A DNA stretch of 24,993 nucleotides from a virus. Positions 1-5,331 of this stretch are shown here, one piece after another (positions within the stretch are counted from its first letter, which is position 1; every line of letters begins with the position of its first letter). The translations under genes were made by a program, and so were the position numbers. The DNA lies in the IMG/VR virus record IMGVR_UViG_3300017963_000720, positions 1 through 24,993 of that record. One strand, 5' to 3'. The notes beneath the pieces were generated by a model. The model was not told the origin of the DNA. It did not search any database and saw only the letters and a list, made by a program, of their open reading frames with translations.

Positions 1-303
1 CAGCAGCAGCAGCAGCAGTGGCAACCTCCTGTTCCTCAACAACAGAACCCACAGTTCAACAATCAATACCCTCAAGGCTATGAATTCCCTACACTTACAG
101 TACTCGAAAATCTTCATAGCCTACTCGAAAGATACAATCATATTCCTGGCGTTTATCCTGAGGGACTGCGCCAGGCCACAATGATGGAGATCGCCAAATT
201 ACAGCTCTATCAACAAAAATTACGGGGCATTCCAAACGAAACACGCAACATGGTTGACTCTGTATTTTCGCAGGTCATTATGCCATTTCTAAAAGGAGAA
301 TAA
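1..303 (+). CDS. C-terminal part of a Gln-rich hypothetical protein
   Basis: An open frame enters from the left edge and stops at TAA 301-303, leaving 100 residues; the start lies outside the window. It opens with six Gln codons (CAG repeat) followed by a Gln/Pro/Asn-rich stretch of about 25 residues. It then becomes a compact, ordinary segment rich in Leu and charged residues (LTVLENLHSLLERY, then MMEIAKLQLYQQKL). A low-complexity linker leading into a helical C-terminal domain is the simplest reading. The stop is 2 bases before the next plus-strand gene, whose ribosome binding site (AAAGGAG) lies inside this gene's last codons, so the two are very likely cotranscribed. I do not recognise the family. 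It is real because the frame is open throughout and coupled to a well-formed gene. Confidence 0.75.
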   Translation, partial: QQQQQQWQPPVPQQQNPQFNNQYPQGYEFPTLTVLENLHSLLERYNHIPGVYPEGLRQATMMEIAKLQLYQQKLRGIPNETRNMVDSVFSQVIMPFLKGE

Positions 304-305
304 AA

Positions 306-941
306 ATGACAAATGGAAACATCGGAACGGATACTGCAGCTGTATTAGCACTGCTTGCTGATACAAATCGAGCCGGTCGCGGATACGGATACTGGGGAGG
401 TGAAGGTGGCTATGGAGGTGCATTCGGACCTTACGCATCAGTATCCAGTCTACAGCACACAGTGGATCGAAATGGAGTGTCTGATCTGATCAGGGACTGT
501 AGGAATACCGTTCAAGAACAATCTGCAGATATCAGAGATGCATTCGCATCAGCGCAACTCAAAAATGCCGTAGAGCAACTTGGTGGTGGTCAAGCTCGAA
601 TGGAAGGACGAATTGCGGACACACTTGCTCAGCATCAATTAAATACCCTTCGAGAGCAGGCAGACATCTCAAGGCAGATTGCTGCTTGCTGCTGTGAAAC
701 GCAGAAAGCTCTGCTCCAACAATCACTCGAGTCTCAAAAATGTTGCTGTGAAACTCAAAAACTTGTTTTCCAAGAAAACCAATCTACTCGCGATGTGATC
801 ATGCAGAATGAACTTCGCAGAGCAACCGATGCAAATAACGTGTCAGCTACCGTTGGAGCCATTAATGCAGCGGCAGCGCAGAACACAGCAGCTATCATTG
901 CGGCCATCCAGGGATTGAATAATCATCATCACGGTCATTGA
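306..941 (+). CDS. Cys-triplet (CCCETQ) phage protein, function unknown
   Basis: 211 residues, ATG preceded by AAAGGAG at good spacing. The N-terminal 45 residues are Gly/Tyr-rich (around 24-45). The middle (about 55-170) is polar and probably coiled coil. It contains two copies of CCCETQK at residues 128-134 and 146-152, 18 residues apart, so the Cys triplets recur on about the same helix face. The end is Ala-rich (180-203) and closes with HHHGH. From memory, related CCCET-repeat proteins are common as uncharacterised phage genes; I know of no established function. Clustered Cys and terminal His suggest metal binding or disulfide-linked oligomers (inference). It sits between the Gln-rich gene and a second small Cys/His protein, all on the plus strand. 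Confidence 0.85.
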   Translation: MTNGNIGTDTAAVLALLADTNRAGRGYGYWGGEGGYGGAFGPYASVSSLQHTVDRNGVSDLIRDCRNTVQEQSADIRDAFASAQLKNAVEQLGGGQARMEGRIADTLAQHQLNTLREQADISRQIAACCCETQKALLQQSLESQKCCCETQKLVFQENQSTRDVIMQNELRRATDANNVSATVGAINAAAAQNTAAIIAAIQGLNNHHHGH

Positions 942-962
942 CTGACATGTAATGGGAATACA

Positions 963-1211
963 ATGGTGATTTGCCACAGAACACCTTCTGGAGAGGAACA
1001 GACCATGGATCTACCGATCCCAGCAGCCATGGCACACATTCGCAATCACCCATTGGATACCGTGGGACCTTGCCAGGCCGCAATTTCTATGCCAGAAGAG
1101 ATTGTCATAGAAATGGATCAAGAGATACCATTGGATCCTTCACCATTGGATCCTTCACCTGTGCAGGATGTACAGGACGTCGCATTAAAAAAAACACAAT
1201 CTATCAAATAG
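963..1211 (+). CDS. Small CH...H...D..G.C motif protein
   Basis: 82 residues, ATG with a GGGA ribosome binding site about 5 bases upstream, 21 bases after the CCCETQ gene. Residues 2-37 carry a recognisable pattern: VICHRTPSG, then AxxxH at 22-26, HPLDTVGPC at 29-37. This matches the short cysteine/histidine motif (ICHxPxG...A.xxH..H.D..G.C) seen in many small or secreted bacterial proteins of unknown function; Cys4, His5, His25, His29 and Cys37 would be the candidate ligands. The C-terminal half is acidic and holds a tandem PLDPS PLDPS repeat. No signal peptide is visible. An overlapping frame (971-1246) is also open, but the motif match and the ribosome binding site favour this one. Confidence 0.65.
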   Translation: MVICHRTPSGEEQTMDLPIPAAMAHIRNHPLDTVGPCQAAISMPEEIVIEMDQEIPLDPSPLDPSPVQDVQDVALKKTQSIK

Positions 1212-1221
1212 GGAGTGAATT

Positions 1222-1635
1222 ATGTCTTTCACTCGATCAATCCTGATGAATCACATCCTAAATCCACAGAAGGTGGATAATGAATATAAACCAACGGTTC
1301 ATCAAGAAGAAACCACAGAGGATAAAATGGATAAAAACAGTGATATGGTGCAAGCCATCGCCGAGCTGATAAAGAATCATCAACCAGCACCACCACCACA
1401 AGCAGAGATGAAATTACCCAGGCCACGGATTGGCGAACGAATAGGAATAATGCTGAGCCAACACATGTTGGGATTCGATCCAAGCGATGAAGTGGCACGC
1501 CTTGTGAATGAAGTCAAGAGACATCATCCAATTGACGATACTCATAGGCTTATAAAATTGGAGCTGAAAAGAATGGATGATGACACGTTCTCACTCTTCG
1601 TCGAGTGGGAAAAACACGAATACTCTCCATATTAA
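1222..1635 (+). CDS. Hypothetical protein
   Basis: 137 residues, ATG preceded by AGGGAGTG at normal spacing, 10 bases after the previous stop. The first 60 residues are polar and probably disordered, with a Pro/Gln patch (QPAPPPQ near 54-60). The remainder (about 62-137) is denser: PRIGERIG, DEVARLVNEVKRHH, LIKLELKRMDDDTFSLFVEW. No family recognised. It is the last gene of the plus-strand cluster and its TAA stop lies in the same TTAA tetramer as the stop of the converging minus-strand gene. An internal ATG at residue 9 is a possible alternative start but lacks a better ribosome binding site. Confidence 0.7.
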   Translation: MSFTRSILMNHILNPQKVDNEYKPTVHQEETTEDKMDKNSDMVQAIAELIKNHQPAPPPQAEMKLPRPRIGERIGIMLSQHMLGFDPSDEVARLVNEVKRHHPIDDTHRLIKLELKRMDDDTFSLFVEWEKHEYSPY

Positions 1636-1979
1636 TTTTTGTTTTTCCCCCCTTTTATTGGTATAACCGTTTCTCCAAAACCCAAAGATCCCTGACGATG
1701 ATCTTCGGTAATCGCTTTCCCTCCAGAAATAAATGCTGATAGGGATTTGATTTGATGTTTCGGTTCTGATACACCAACTGATGACTCGATTACTAATGAC
1801 GTGTCATTCGTTTTGCTAAGCTTGATTTTGATAGTAATCGATGCTTTTTCATCACGATTACTATCAAAAATAACACATGCCAATCTTCTGAGTTCTCGAT
1901 TCACCACGGCTTCCAATGATTCATCATCAGAAGTCCCTCCGAGACCCAACATGTCAAATTCTATCTCATCGAATTTCAT
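1632..1979 (-). CDS. 'Replication terminator protein'-like phage protein
   Basis: 115 residues; ATG preceded by AAGGAG, overlapping the end of the zinc-ribbon gene by 14 bases. The arrangement LEAVVNRELRRLACVIFDSN (residues 22-41), then DEKASITIKIKLS, an extended polar strand region and a conserved-looking SSVGVSEPKHQIKS resembles a family of about 100-residue phage proteins labelled 'replication terminator protein' in databases. Those have a similar 'N..L..VL.NI.DPNTD...KR.I.I.I.' layout. That label rests on annotation tradition more than on experiment, and I could not run a profile search. It is the last gene of the replication operon. Confidence 0.5.
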   Translation of the reverse strand: MKFDEIEFDMLGLGGTSDDESLEAVVNRELRRLACVIFDSNRDEKASITIKIKLSKTNDTSLVIESSVGVSEPKHQIKSLSAFISGGKAITEDHRQGSLGFGETVIPIKGGKNKN

Positions 1980-2526
1980 TTTGCTCCTTTTTTGAAATCT
2001 TCTTTGTTCTATAAATAAACCTACCAGTGTCAGATAGAAATATATAATTCATACATGATAAGCAAAATCCATTCCGAGATACCGACTCTTTGAAAAGAAA
2101 TCTATTTTCACATGAGGGGCATGATCCCATGCCAACTCTAATCGCGACCATTGGATCATTGATGGATTTGATATGAAAAACATAATGTTTTCTATCTATT
2201 AATTCATCAGAAATCACAATAGGACTCAAATCCACACAACTTTCATGCCTTAATATATTCGATCGCTTCTCTGGAATAGAAACATCTCTCAACCTCACAA
2301 ATGAGGAATATTGTTCCCATCCATTTGTGGAATATGCTGGGCATTTTGCGCATGTAAATGCACGCCATTTTTCTACTGACGCGCGCCAGAGACACGCCCA
2401 ATAGCAAGAACAATCATCCTTCATGTGTTTATCGATGCATTTAGACCCCAGATTGTAGACCGATGCCAATGGTAGCGGCATTGGCACTTTATATTTTCTG
2501 CTATTTTTGATCATTTTTGATCGCTT
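1966..2526 (-). CDS. Zinc-ribbon / Cys-rich phage protein
   Basis: About 186 residues from the ATG at 2526, which has GGAG 4 bases upstream; an ATG at 2514 (MIKNSRKY) and one at 2544 are alternatives. Two cysteine-rich units are visible. The N-terminal one has CIDKH, then CSCYWAC and, 13 residues on, CAKC (about residues 30-62). The C-terminal one is a classic CPSC ... CLSC zinc ribbon with 17 residues between the pairs. The protein is therefore probably zinc-binding and may contact nucleic acid, fitting its place between a putative replication initiator and a replication-associated gene. It overlaps the upstream gene by 26 bases, typical of translational coupling. No specific family assigned. 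Confidence 0.65.
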   Translation of the reverse strand, partial: KRSKMIKNSRKYKVPMPLPLASVYNLGSKCIDKHMKDDCSCYWACLWRASVEKWRAFTCAKCPAYSTNGWEQYSSFVRLRDVSIPEKRSNILRHESCVDLSPIVISDELIDRKHYVFHIKSINDPMVAIRVGMGSCPSCENRFLFKESVSRNGFCLSCMNYIFLSDTGRFIYRTKKISKKEQNEIR

Positions 2527-3259
2527 CATCAAACTCCAGCTCAATCGCTTTTTTATAAATCACTTCTTTTTTCGGAACAGTAGCAAGGAATGGGTACTTG
2601 CTAAGAACATTATTGATAATTTGAATTTTTTTGTGTTCTGGATAGATCACCCAGAGCTTGCGCAGCTCCTCAGTGCGCTTTCGATCTCGTGCCAAACGTT
2701 CATTTCGTTCTTTTTCCTCCTTTTCTATCATCCTCCTCTTTTCTTCTTCTTCTTGAATACTGATTGGAGGATCAGGATTTTGCTCCACATATGCAATGAA
2801 TGCACCAGGATCCCCCCTTCTCGCCCAAGAATTATCGCGATAATTAAACCATTTCAATTGATTCTCAATCCTATCAACACCATGTTTTTCAATCAGGCTC
2901 TCTATTACATTTTTAGAGATTTTAGAATCAAATCTCCTGATAATCTTAGAGATCAAATCTGTTTTTTGATCTCCATTTAAATTGATAGGAATATGTTTTA
3001 TAGGCATTGTTTGGCTCGGTTCTTGAATACGCTTAATTCTAATCAATATACCATCATCAAAGATACAATTTACCAGTGTTTCATCAATTTCTATCAATGC
3101 ATCCTGAATAGTATATTGATTGGAAAAAAATCTTTCTACCAAACCAGGTATGTCAATGTCTATTTCATCGTTCCAAGCAGCAAAGAAGAAGATTTTAATG
3201 GCGAGAGGGGAGAGATTTGGTATGATTTCTGCTTCCCTTTTCGTTATAACCATGGTCAT
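2501..3259 (-). CDS. Putative phage replication initiation protein
   Basis: 252 residues from the ATG at 3259, chosen because it overlaps the upstream RusA-like stop as ATGA (a longer frame reaches 3307). The N-terminal 60 residues (ITKREAEIIPNLSPLAIKIF onward) look like a winged-helix domain of the kind found in phage and plasmid replication initiators. A middle segment (IENQLKWFNYRD ... GAFIAYVEQN) resembles the DNA-binding or loader-interacting part of O/DnaD-type replication proteins. A long charged Glu/Lys/Arg helix (about residues 170-205) follows, then a basic C-terminal domain. Position beside a RusA-like resolvase supports a replication role. Function is inferred from layout; it could instead be a general DNA-binding regulator. 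Confidence 0.55.
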   Translation of the reverse strand: MTMVITKREAEIIPNLSPLAIKIFFFAAWNDEIDIDIPGLVERFFSNQYTIQDALIEIDETLVNCIFDDGILIRIKRIQEPSQTMPIKHIPINLNGDQKTDLISKIIRRFDSKISKNVIESLIEKHGVDRIENQLKWFNYRDNSWARRGDPGAFIAYVEQNPDPPISIQEEEEKRRMIEKEEKERNERLARDRKRTEELRKLWVIYPEHKKIQIINNVLSKYPFLATVPKKEVIYKKAIELEFDEAIKNDQK

Positions 3260-3756
3260 AATGGTATCACTTTCACCCATGTTCCTGGCCCTGGAAGATC
3301 TTTCCAATGTCCGCGGGGTCTATCCTCAATAGATCCCAATGTGACATATTTTGGAGAATCTTCCTTGAATAATCCTATACCAGGATAATCACGGAGATTA
3401 CCTGTTTTTCTCATCTGAACGGTGCGAGAACATTGGAGCACATCGATAATGCTCTTCAATCCACCAATGATATTCGCAGTGTCAGCCATCACAGTCCCCA
3501 TTGAACATCTCACGAACTCAAGAATAACTTTATTCCAAATTGGCTGAGTGTACCCCCCACCTGCCAACCTTCGTATTTGATCTCTGAGAATTGAATATGC
3601 CAAATTTCTATATTTGTTTTTTGTGGACCAATGCTGTCTATCGCGGACATTTTGAGTGGGAGAAAGGGGTGCGCACAAAAGAATTGAATTGTCAATAATC
3701 ATGCCAAGCTCCGAAGGATTGCCATCTGGAAGTATCTTTTTTCTATTTTTTTTCAT
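3256..3756 (-). CDS. RusA-like Holliday junction resolvase
   Basis: 166 residues. RusA enzymes are small homodimeric nucleases that resolve branched phage DNA. The family pattern is visible in order: an N-terminal SPTQNVRDRQHW (residues 32-43, the N...HW part), then ADTANIIGGLKSIIDVL at 91-107. There Asp92, Asn95, Lys101 and Asp105 fit the D.DN..K...D signature, although the second Asp of the usual D-x-D is replaced by Ala94. KEDSPKY at 131-137 matches the usual 'DDSP' strand. Its start overlaps the previous stop as ATGA and its own stop overlaps the next start as ATGA. The altered D-x-D could affect metal binding, so catalytic activity is not certain. Confidence 0.65.
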   Translation of the reverse strand: MKKNRKKILPDGNPSELGMIIDNSILLCAPLSPTQNVRDRQHWSTKNKYRNLAYSILRDQIRRLAGGGYTQPIWNKVILEFVRCSMGTVMADTANIIGGLKSIIDVLQCSRTVQMRKTGNLRDYPGIGLFKEDSPKYVTLGSIEDRPRGHWKDLPGPGTWVKVIPL

Positions 3757-3986
3757 TCATCCCCCATTTCTTTTTCGTACTCTTTTATTCGCTCTGCTAC
3801 ATTCCTGGAGTGCTCGAGCGACTGATAAAAACGGAAAAAATCACATTGAATTTCGTAATTTATGCAGAATAGAATGTTGGACATGAGGAGCGATCCGTGA
3901 GCGCGAATTAGCGCATTTGGACTCCTCTTTGCATTTTGAGCAATTTCTCTCAAATTGCTCAAAATTTCGGTGGATTCACTAGGCAT
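3753..3986 (-). CDS. Small hypothetical protein, first gene of the replication operon
   Basis: 77 residues from the ATG at 3986, chosen because GGAGGTG lies 4-6 bases upstream; the longer frame to 4034 runs through the promoter. It is mostly helical and polar: ESTEILSNLREIAQN, an aromatic/Cys segment in the middle (LFCINYEIQCDFFRFYQSL), then ERIKEYEKEM. No family recognised. It leads a five-gene leftward operon joined by ATGA or short overlaps and stands immediately behind a promoter with a dyad operator, so it could be an early regulator or accessory replication factor (inference from position only). Confidence 0.65.
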   Translation of the reverse strand: MPSESTEILSNLREIAQNAKRSPNALIRAHGSLLMSNILFCINYEIQCDFFRFYQSLEHSRNVAERIKEYEKEMGDE

Positions 3987-4004
3987 GATACACCTCCAAT
4001 ATAA

Positions 4005-4034
4005 AGTATATACTGAAGTATAGATGATGCGCAA
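4005..4034 (-). promoter_or_regulatory. Sigma70-like promoter of the replication operon
   Basis: On the minus strand TTGCGC (4034-4029) stands 18 bases before TATACT (4010-4005), followed by GGAGGTG and the ATG at 3986. The predicted transcript would begin near 3998 and carry a very short leader. An A/T-rich tract surrounds the -35 side. Seen directly; promoter activity is inferred. Confidence 0.55.
4009..4022. promoter_or_regulatory. Dyad operator-like site TATACT-2-AGTATA
   Basis: A 14-base inverted repeat with 6-base arms and a 2-base centre lies between the -35 and -10 boxes, touching the -10 box. The overlapping octamer GTATATAC (4006-4013) is shared with the promoter of the 107-aa gene at the right end of the window. 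This is the usual place for a repressor operator; the binding protein is not identified. Confidence 0.45.
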
Positions 4035-4052
4035 GTTTTTTTTATTTATGAA

Positions 4053-4466
4053 TTATTTTTGTTTTTTGTGAACATCAGCGCGCGCTACGATGGTTGTAGT
4101 GGCATCGCCACCTGTTTTTGCGAATGACACTTTCCAATCGTACCCACCCATCATAGGAACCCAGAATTGATGGCGAGATGTATCATTTGGGAGGTCATGA
4201 ATGTTATCGTCCCAATCGGTTATTCCTCCAGACACACCGTTTATTTGAGGCACTGACCCCCTGGCTACATTCCCAGTGTCATGTGGATTCTCGAGTTCAA
4301 CTTTTGCGTAGAGTTTCGTAGGAGCTGTCCCGGTGCGAATGAAGGTGATCACGAGATGATCATGATCATCGCCCAGACTGCCACTCTGTAACGTTCCTGC
4401 TGTAAATGTGGGATAGGTTGCTAGAGATCCCGCATTAAAAACCTCACCTACTGTTTTGATTATCAT
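4053..4466 (-). CDS. Hypothetical virion-associated protein
   Basis: 137 residues, ATG preceded by GAGGT at short spacing. The composition is beta-rich with many Gly, Thr and Asp residues (TFTAGTLQSGSLGDDHDHLV, later WVPMMGGYDWKVSFAKTGG) and a basic KKQK end. No membrane segment or signal peptide. It is the last gene of the structural operon, after the fibre and small membrane genes, which suits a minor virion, decoration or fibre-associated protein, but the family is not recognised. Its start lies inside the end of the 58-aa membrane ORF (23-base overlap). Confidence 0.65.
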   Translation of the reverse strand: MIIKTVGEVFNAGSLATYPTFTAGTLQSGSLGDDHDHLVITFIRTGTAPTKLYAKVELENPHDTGNVARGSVPQINGVSGGITDWDDNIHDLPNDTSRHQFWVPMMGGYDWKVSFAKTGGDATTTIVARADVHKKQK

Positions 4467-4620
4467 AATGACCTCGACGTTTTTTTTGATTCACTTTGAA
4501 TTTGGCACACTTAATGACAGCAAAGAATACAATAAACAGAAGGAAAGAAAATGCCAATATTGGTAGAATCATCTTTTTTTTTAAAATTTTATAAATATGT
4601 CTAATTATTCCGTCTTCCAT
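4444..4620 (-). CDS. 58-aa single-span membrane protein (possible holin/lysis gene)
   Basis: An ORF of 58 residues starts at ATG 4620, inside the last codons of the 119-aa gene, and ends at TGA 4444-4446, inside the first codons of the 137-aa gene. It has a basic N-terminus (residues 6-16, with three consecutive Lys), one strong hydrophobic segment (about 17-40, MILPILAFSFLLFIVFFAVI) and a basic tail (KKRRGH). A basic-hydrophobic-basic layout in a very small protein suits a phage holin-like or other inner-membrane protein. There is no good ribosome binding site, so translation would depend on coupling to the gene before it. The Cys at 38 is not in a lipobox context (Lys before it). Without this ORF, positions 4467-4600 would be empty. 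Confidence 0.5.
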   Translation of the reverse strand: MEDGIIRHIYKILKKKMILPILAFSFLLFIVFFAVIKCAKFKVNQKKRRGHYDNQNSR

Positions 4621-4960
4621 GATGCCATCTGCTTATCTCTTCACTTCTTCGTCGATCGAGTTCCGCTTGTGTTTTGAGCGCTTCGATTGACGCTTCTATT
4701 TTTCCGAGTGAAGTCACGATCTCTCTATGGTCCTTCTCATTTGCTTTTTCGAGTTCACGAATGTCTGATCGGATCTCTTTTACAGATATTCTGGTGTTCT
4801 GATTCTCTTTTCCCATTTCTTCAATTCGAGCCTCCGCCTCTCCATATCTCACGGCTACGAGAACCAGTGCGGTAATAAGAGTCAGGATTACTGACGAAAC
4901 AGCTATCAATTTCGATGATTTTCTATCTATGATTCGATGAATGCCATTTTCGTCAGCCAT
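4601..4960 (-). CDS. Membrane-anchored coiled-coil protein (possible lysis accessory)
   Basis: 119 residues, ATG preceded by GGAGG. A basic N-terminus (RIIDRKSSK) leads into one transmembrane segment at about 18-38 (LIAVSSVILTLITALVLVAV). A long charged heptad-like helix follows from about 40 to 105 (EARIEEMGKENQ, IRELEKANEKDHREIV, KIEASIEALKTQAEL) and a basic C-terminal tail. An N-terminal anchor with a soluble coiled coil is the general design of an inner-membrane spanin (Rz type); XhlA-type proteins have the reverse order. With the overlapping 58-aa membrane ORF it may form a lysis pair, but there is no endolysin in the window, so this stays a hypothesis. Confidence 0.7.
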   Translation of the reverse strand: MADENGIHRIIDRKSSKLIAVSSVILTLITALVLVAVRYGEAEARIEEMGKENQNTRISVKEIRSDIRELEKANEKDHREIVTSLGKIEASIEALKTQAELDRRRSEEISRWHHGRRNN

Positions 4961-4961
4961 T

Positions 4962-5330
4962 TTATTCCTCCGTCAGTATTCTATCTCCATTCACGTCTGA
5001 ATACGAACACCATCGTCCATTGACATGGCAATCCCAGGATCCATCCTCATTCATCCGCACATCACCAGGGAGACATCCTGCTGGGAACGGACCATCAGGA
5101 ATATTTTCACCATACAGCGGGTGATCTAGAGGGAGAGCCCTAGCACGTTTGACAGCGTTTCTCGCTGTAGTAACATCAACAATGATAGCTCCATCAACCA
5201 ATTGAATACGTTCAGATCCATCCATCAGTATCCAGTAATTGGACTCTTTTATCCGAATAGCAGAGCTAGCAGGTAATTTTATTTGTCCATTTTGATTCGG
5301 TTCTCCGGGATAGTATTCTATTACCAACAT
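4962..5330 (-). CDS. Hypothetical fibre-associated protein
   Basis: 122 residues, ATG preceded by AGGAAT, starting 1 base after the stop of the LamG-like fibre. The N-terminal part is beta-like (IRIKESNYWILMDGSERIQ). The C-terminal end, PGDVRMNEDGSWDCHVNGRW (about 91-110), looks like a short tryptophan/glycine beta motif. It contains three Cys residues. Its place directly behind a tail fibre gene is the usual place for a fibre chaperone or a small virion component, but I see no signature of the known tail fibre assembly families. Function unassigned. Confidence 0.65.
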   Translation of the reverse strand: MLVIEYYPGEPNQNGQIKLPASSAIRIKESNYWILMDGSERIQLVDGAIIVDVTTARNAVKRARALPLDHPLYGENIPDGPFPAGCLPGDVRMNEDGSWDCHVNGRWCSYSDVNGDRILTEE

Positions 5331-5331
5331 T

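Noticed and set aside
971-1246. 91-aa frame overlapping the CH...H..D protein
   Set aside because: No ribosome binding site, and the alternative frame carries the recognisable motif and fits the gene spacing.
4355-4370. 16-base palindrome GATGATCATGATCATC
   Set aside because: It codes Asp-Asp-His-Asp-His and a similar repeat appears at 9218-9231 in another DHDH stretch; explained by codon choice.
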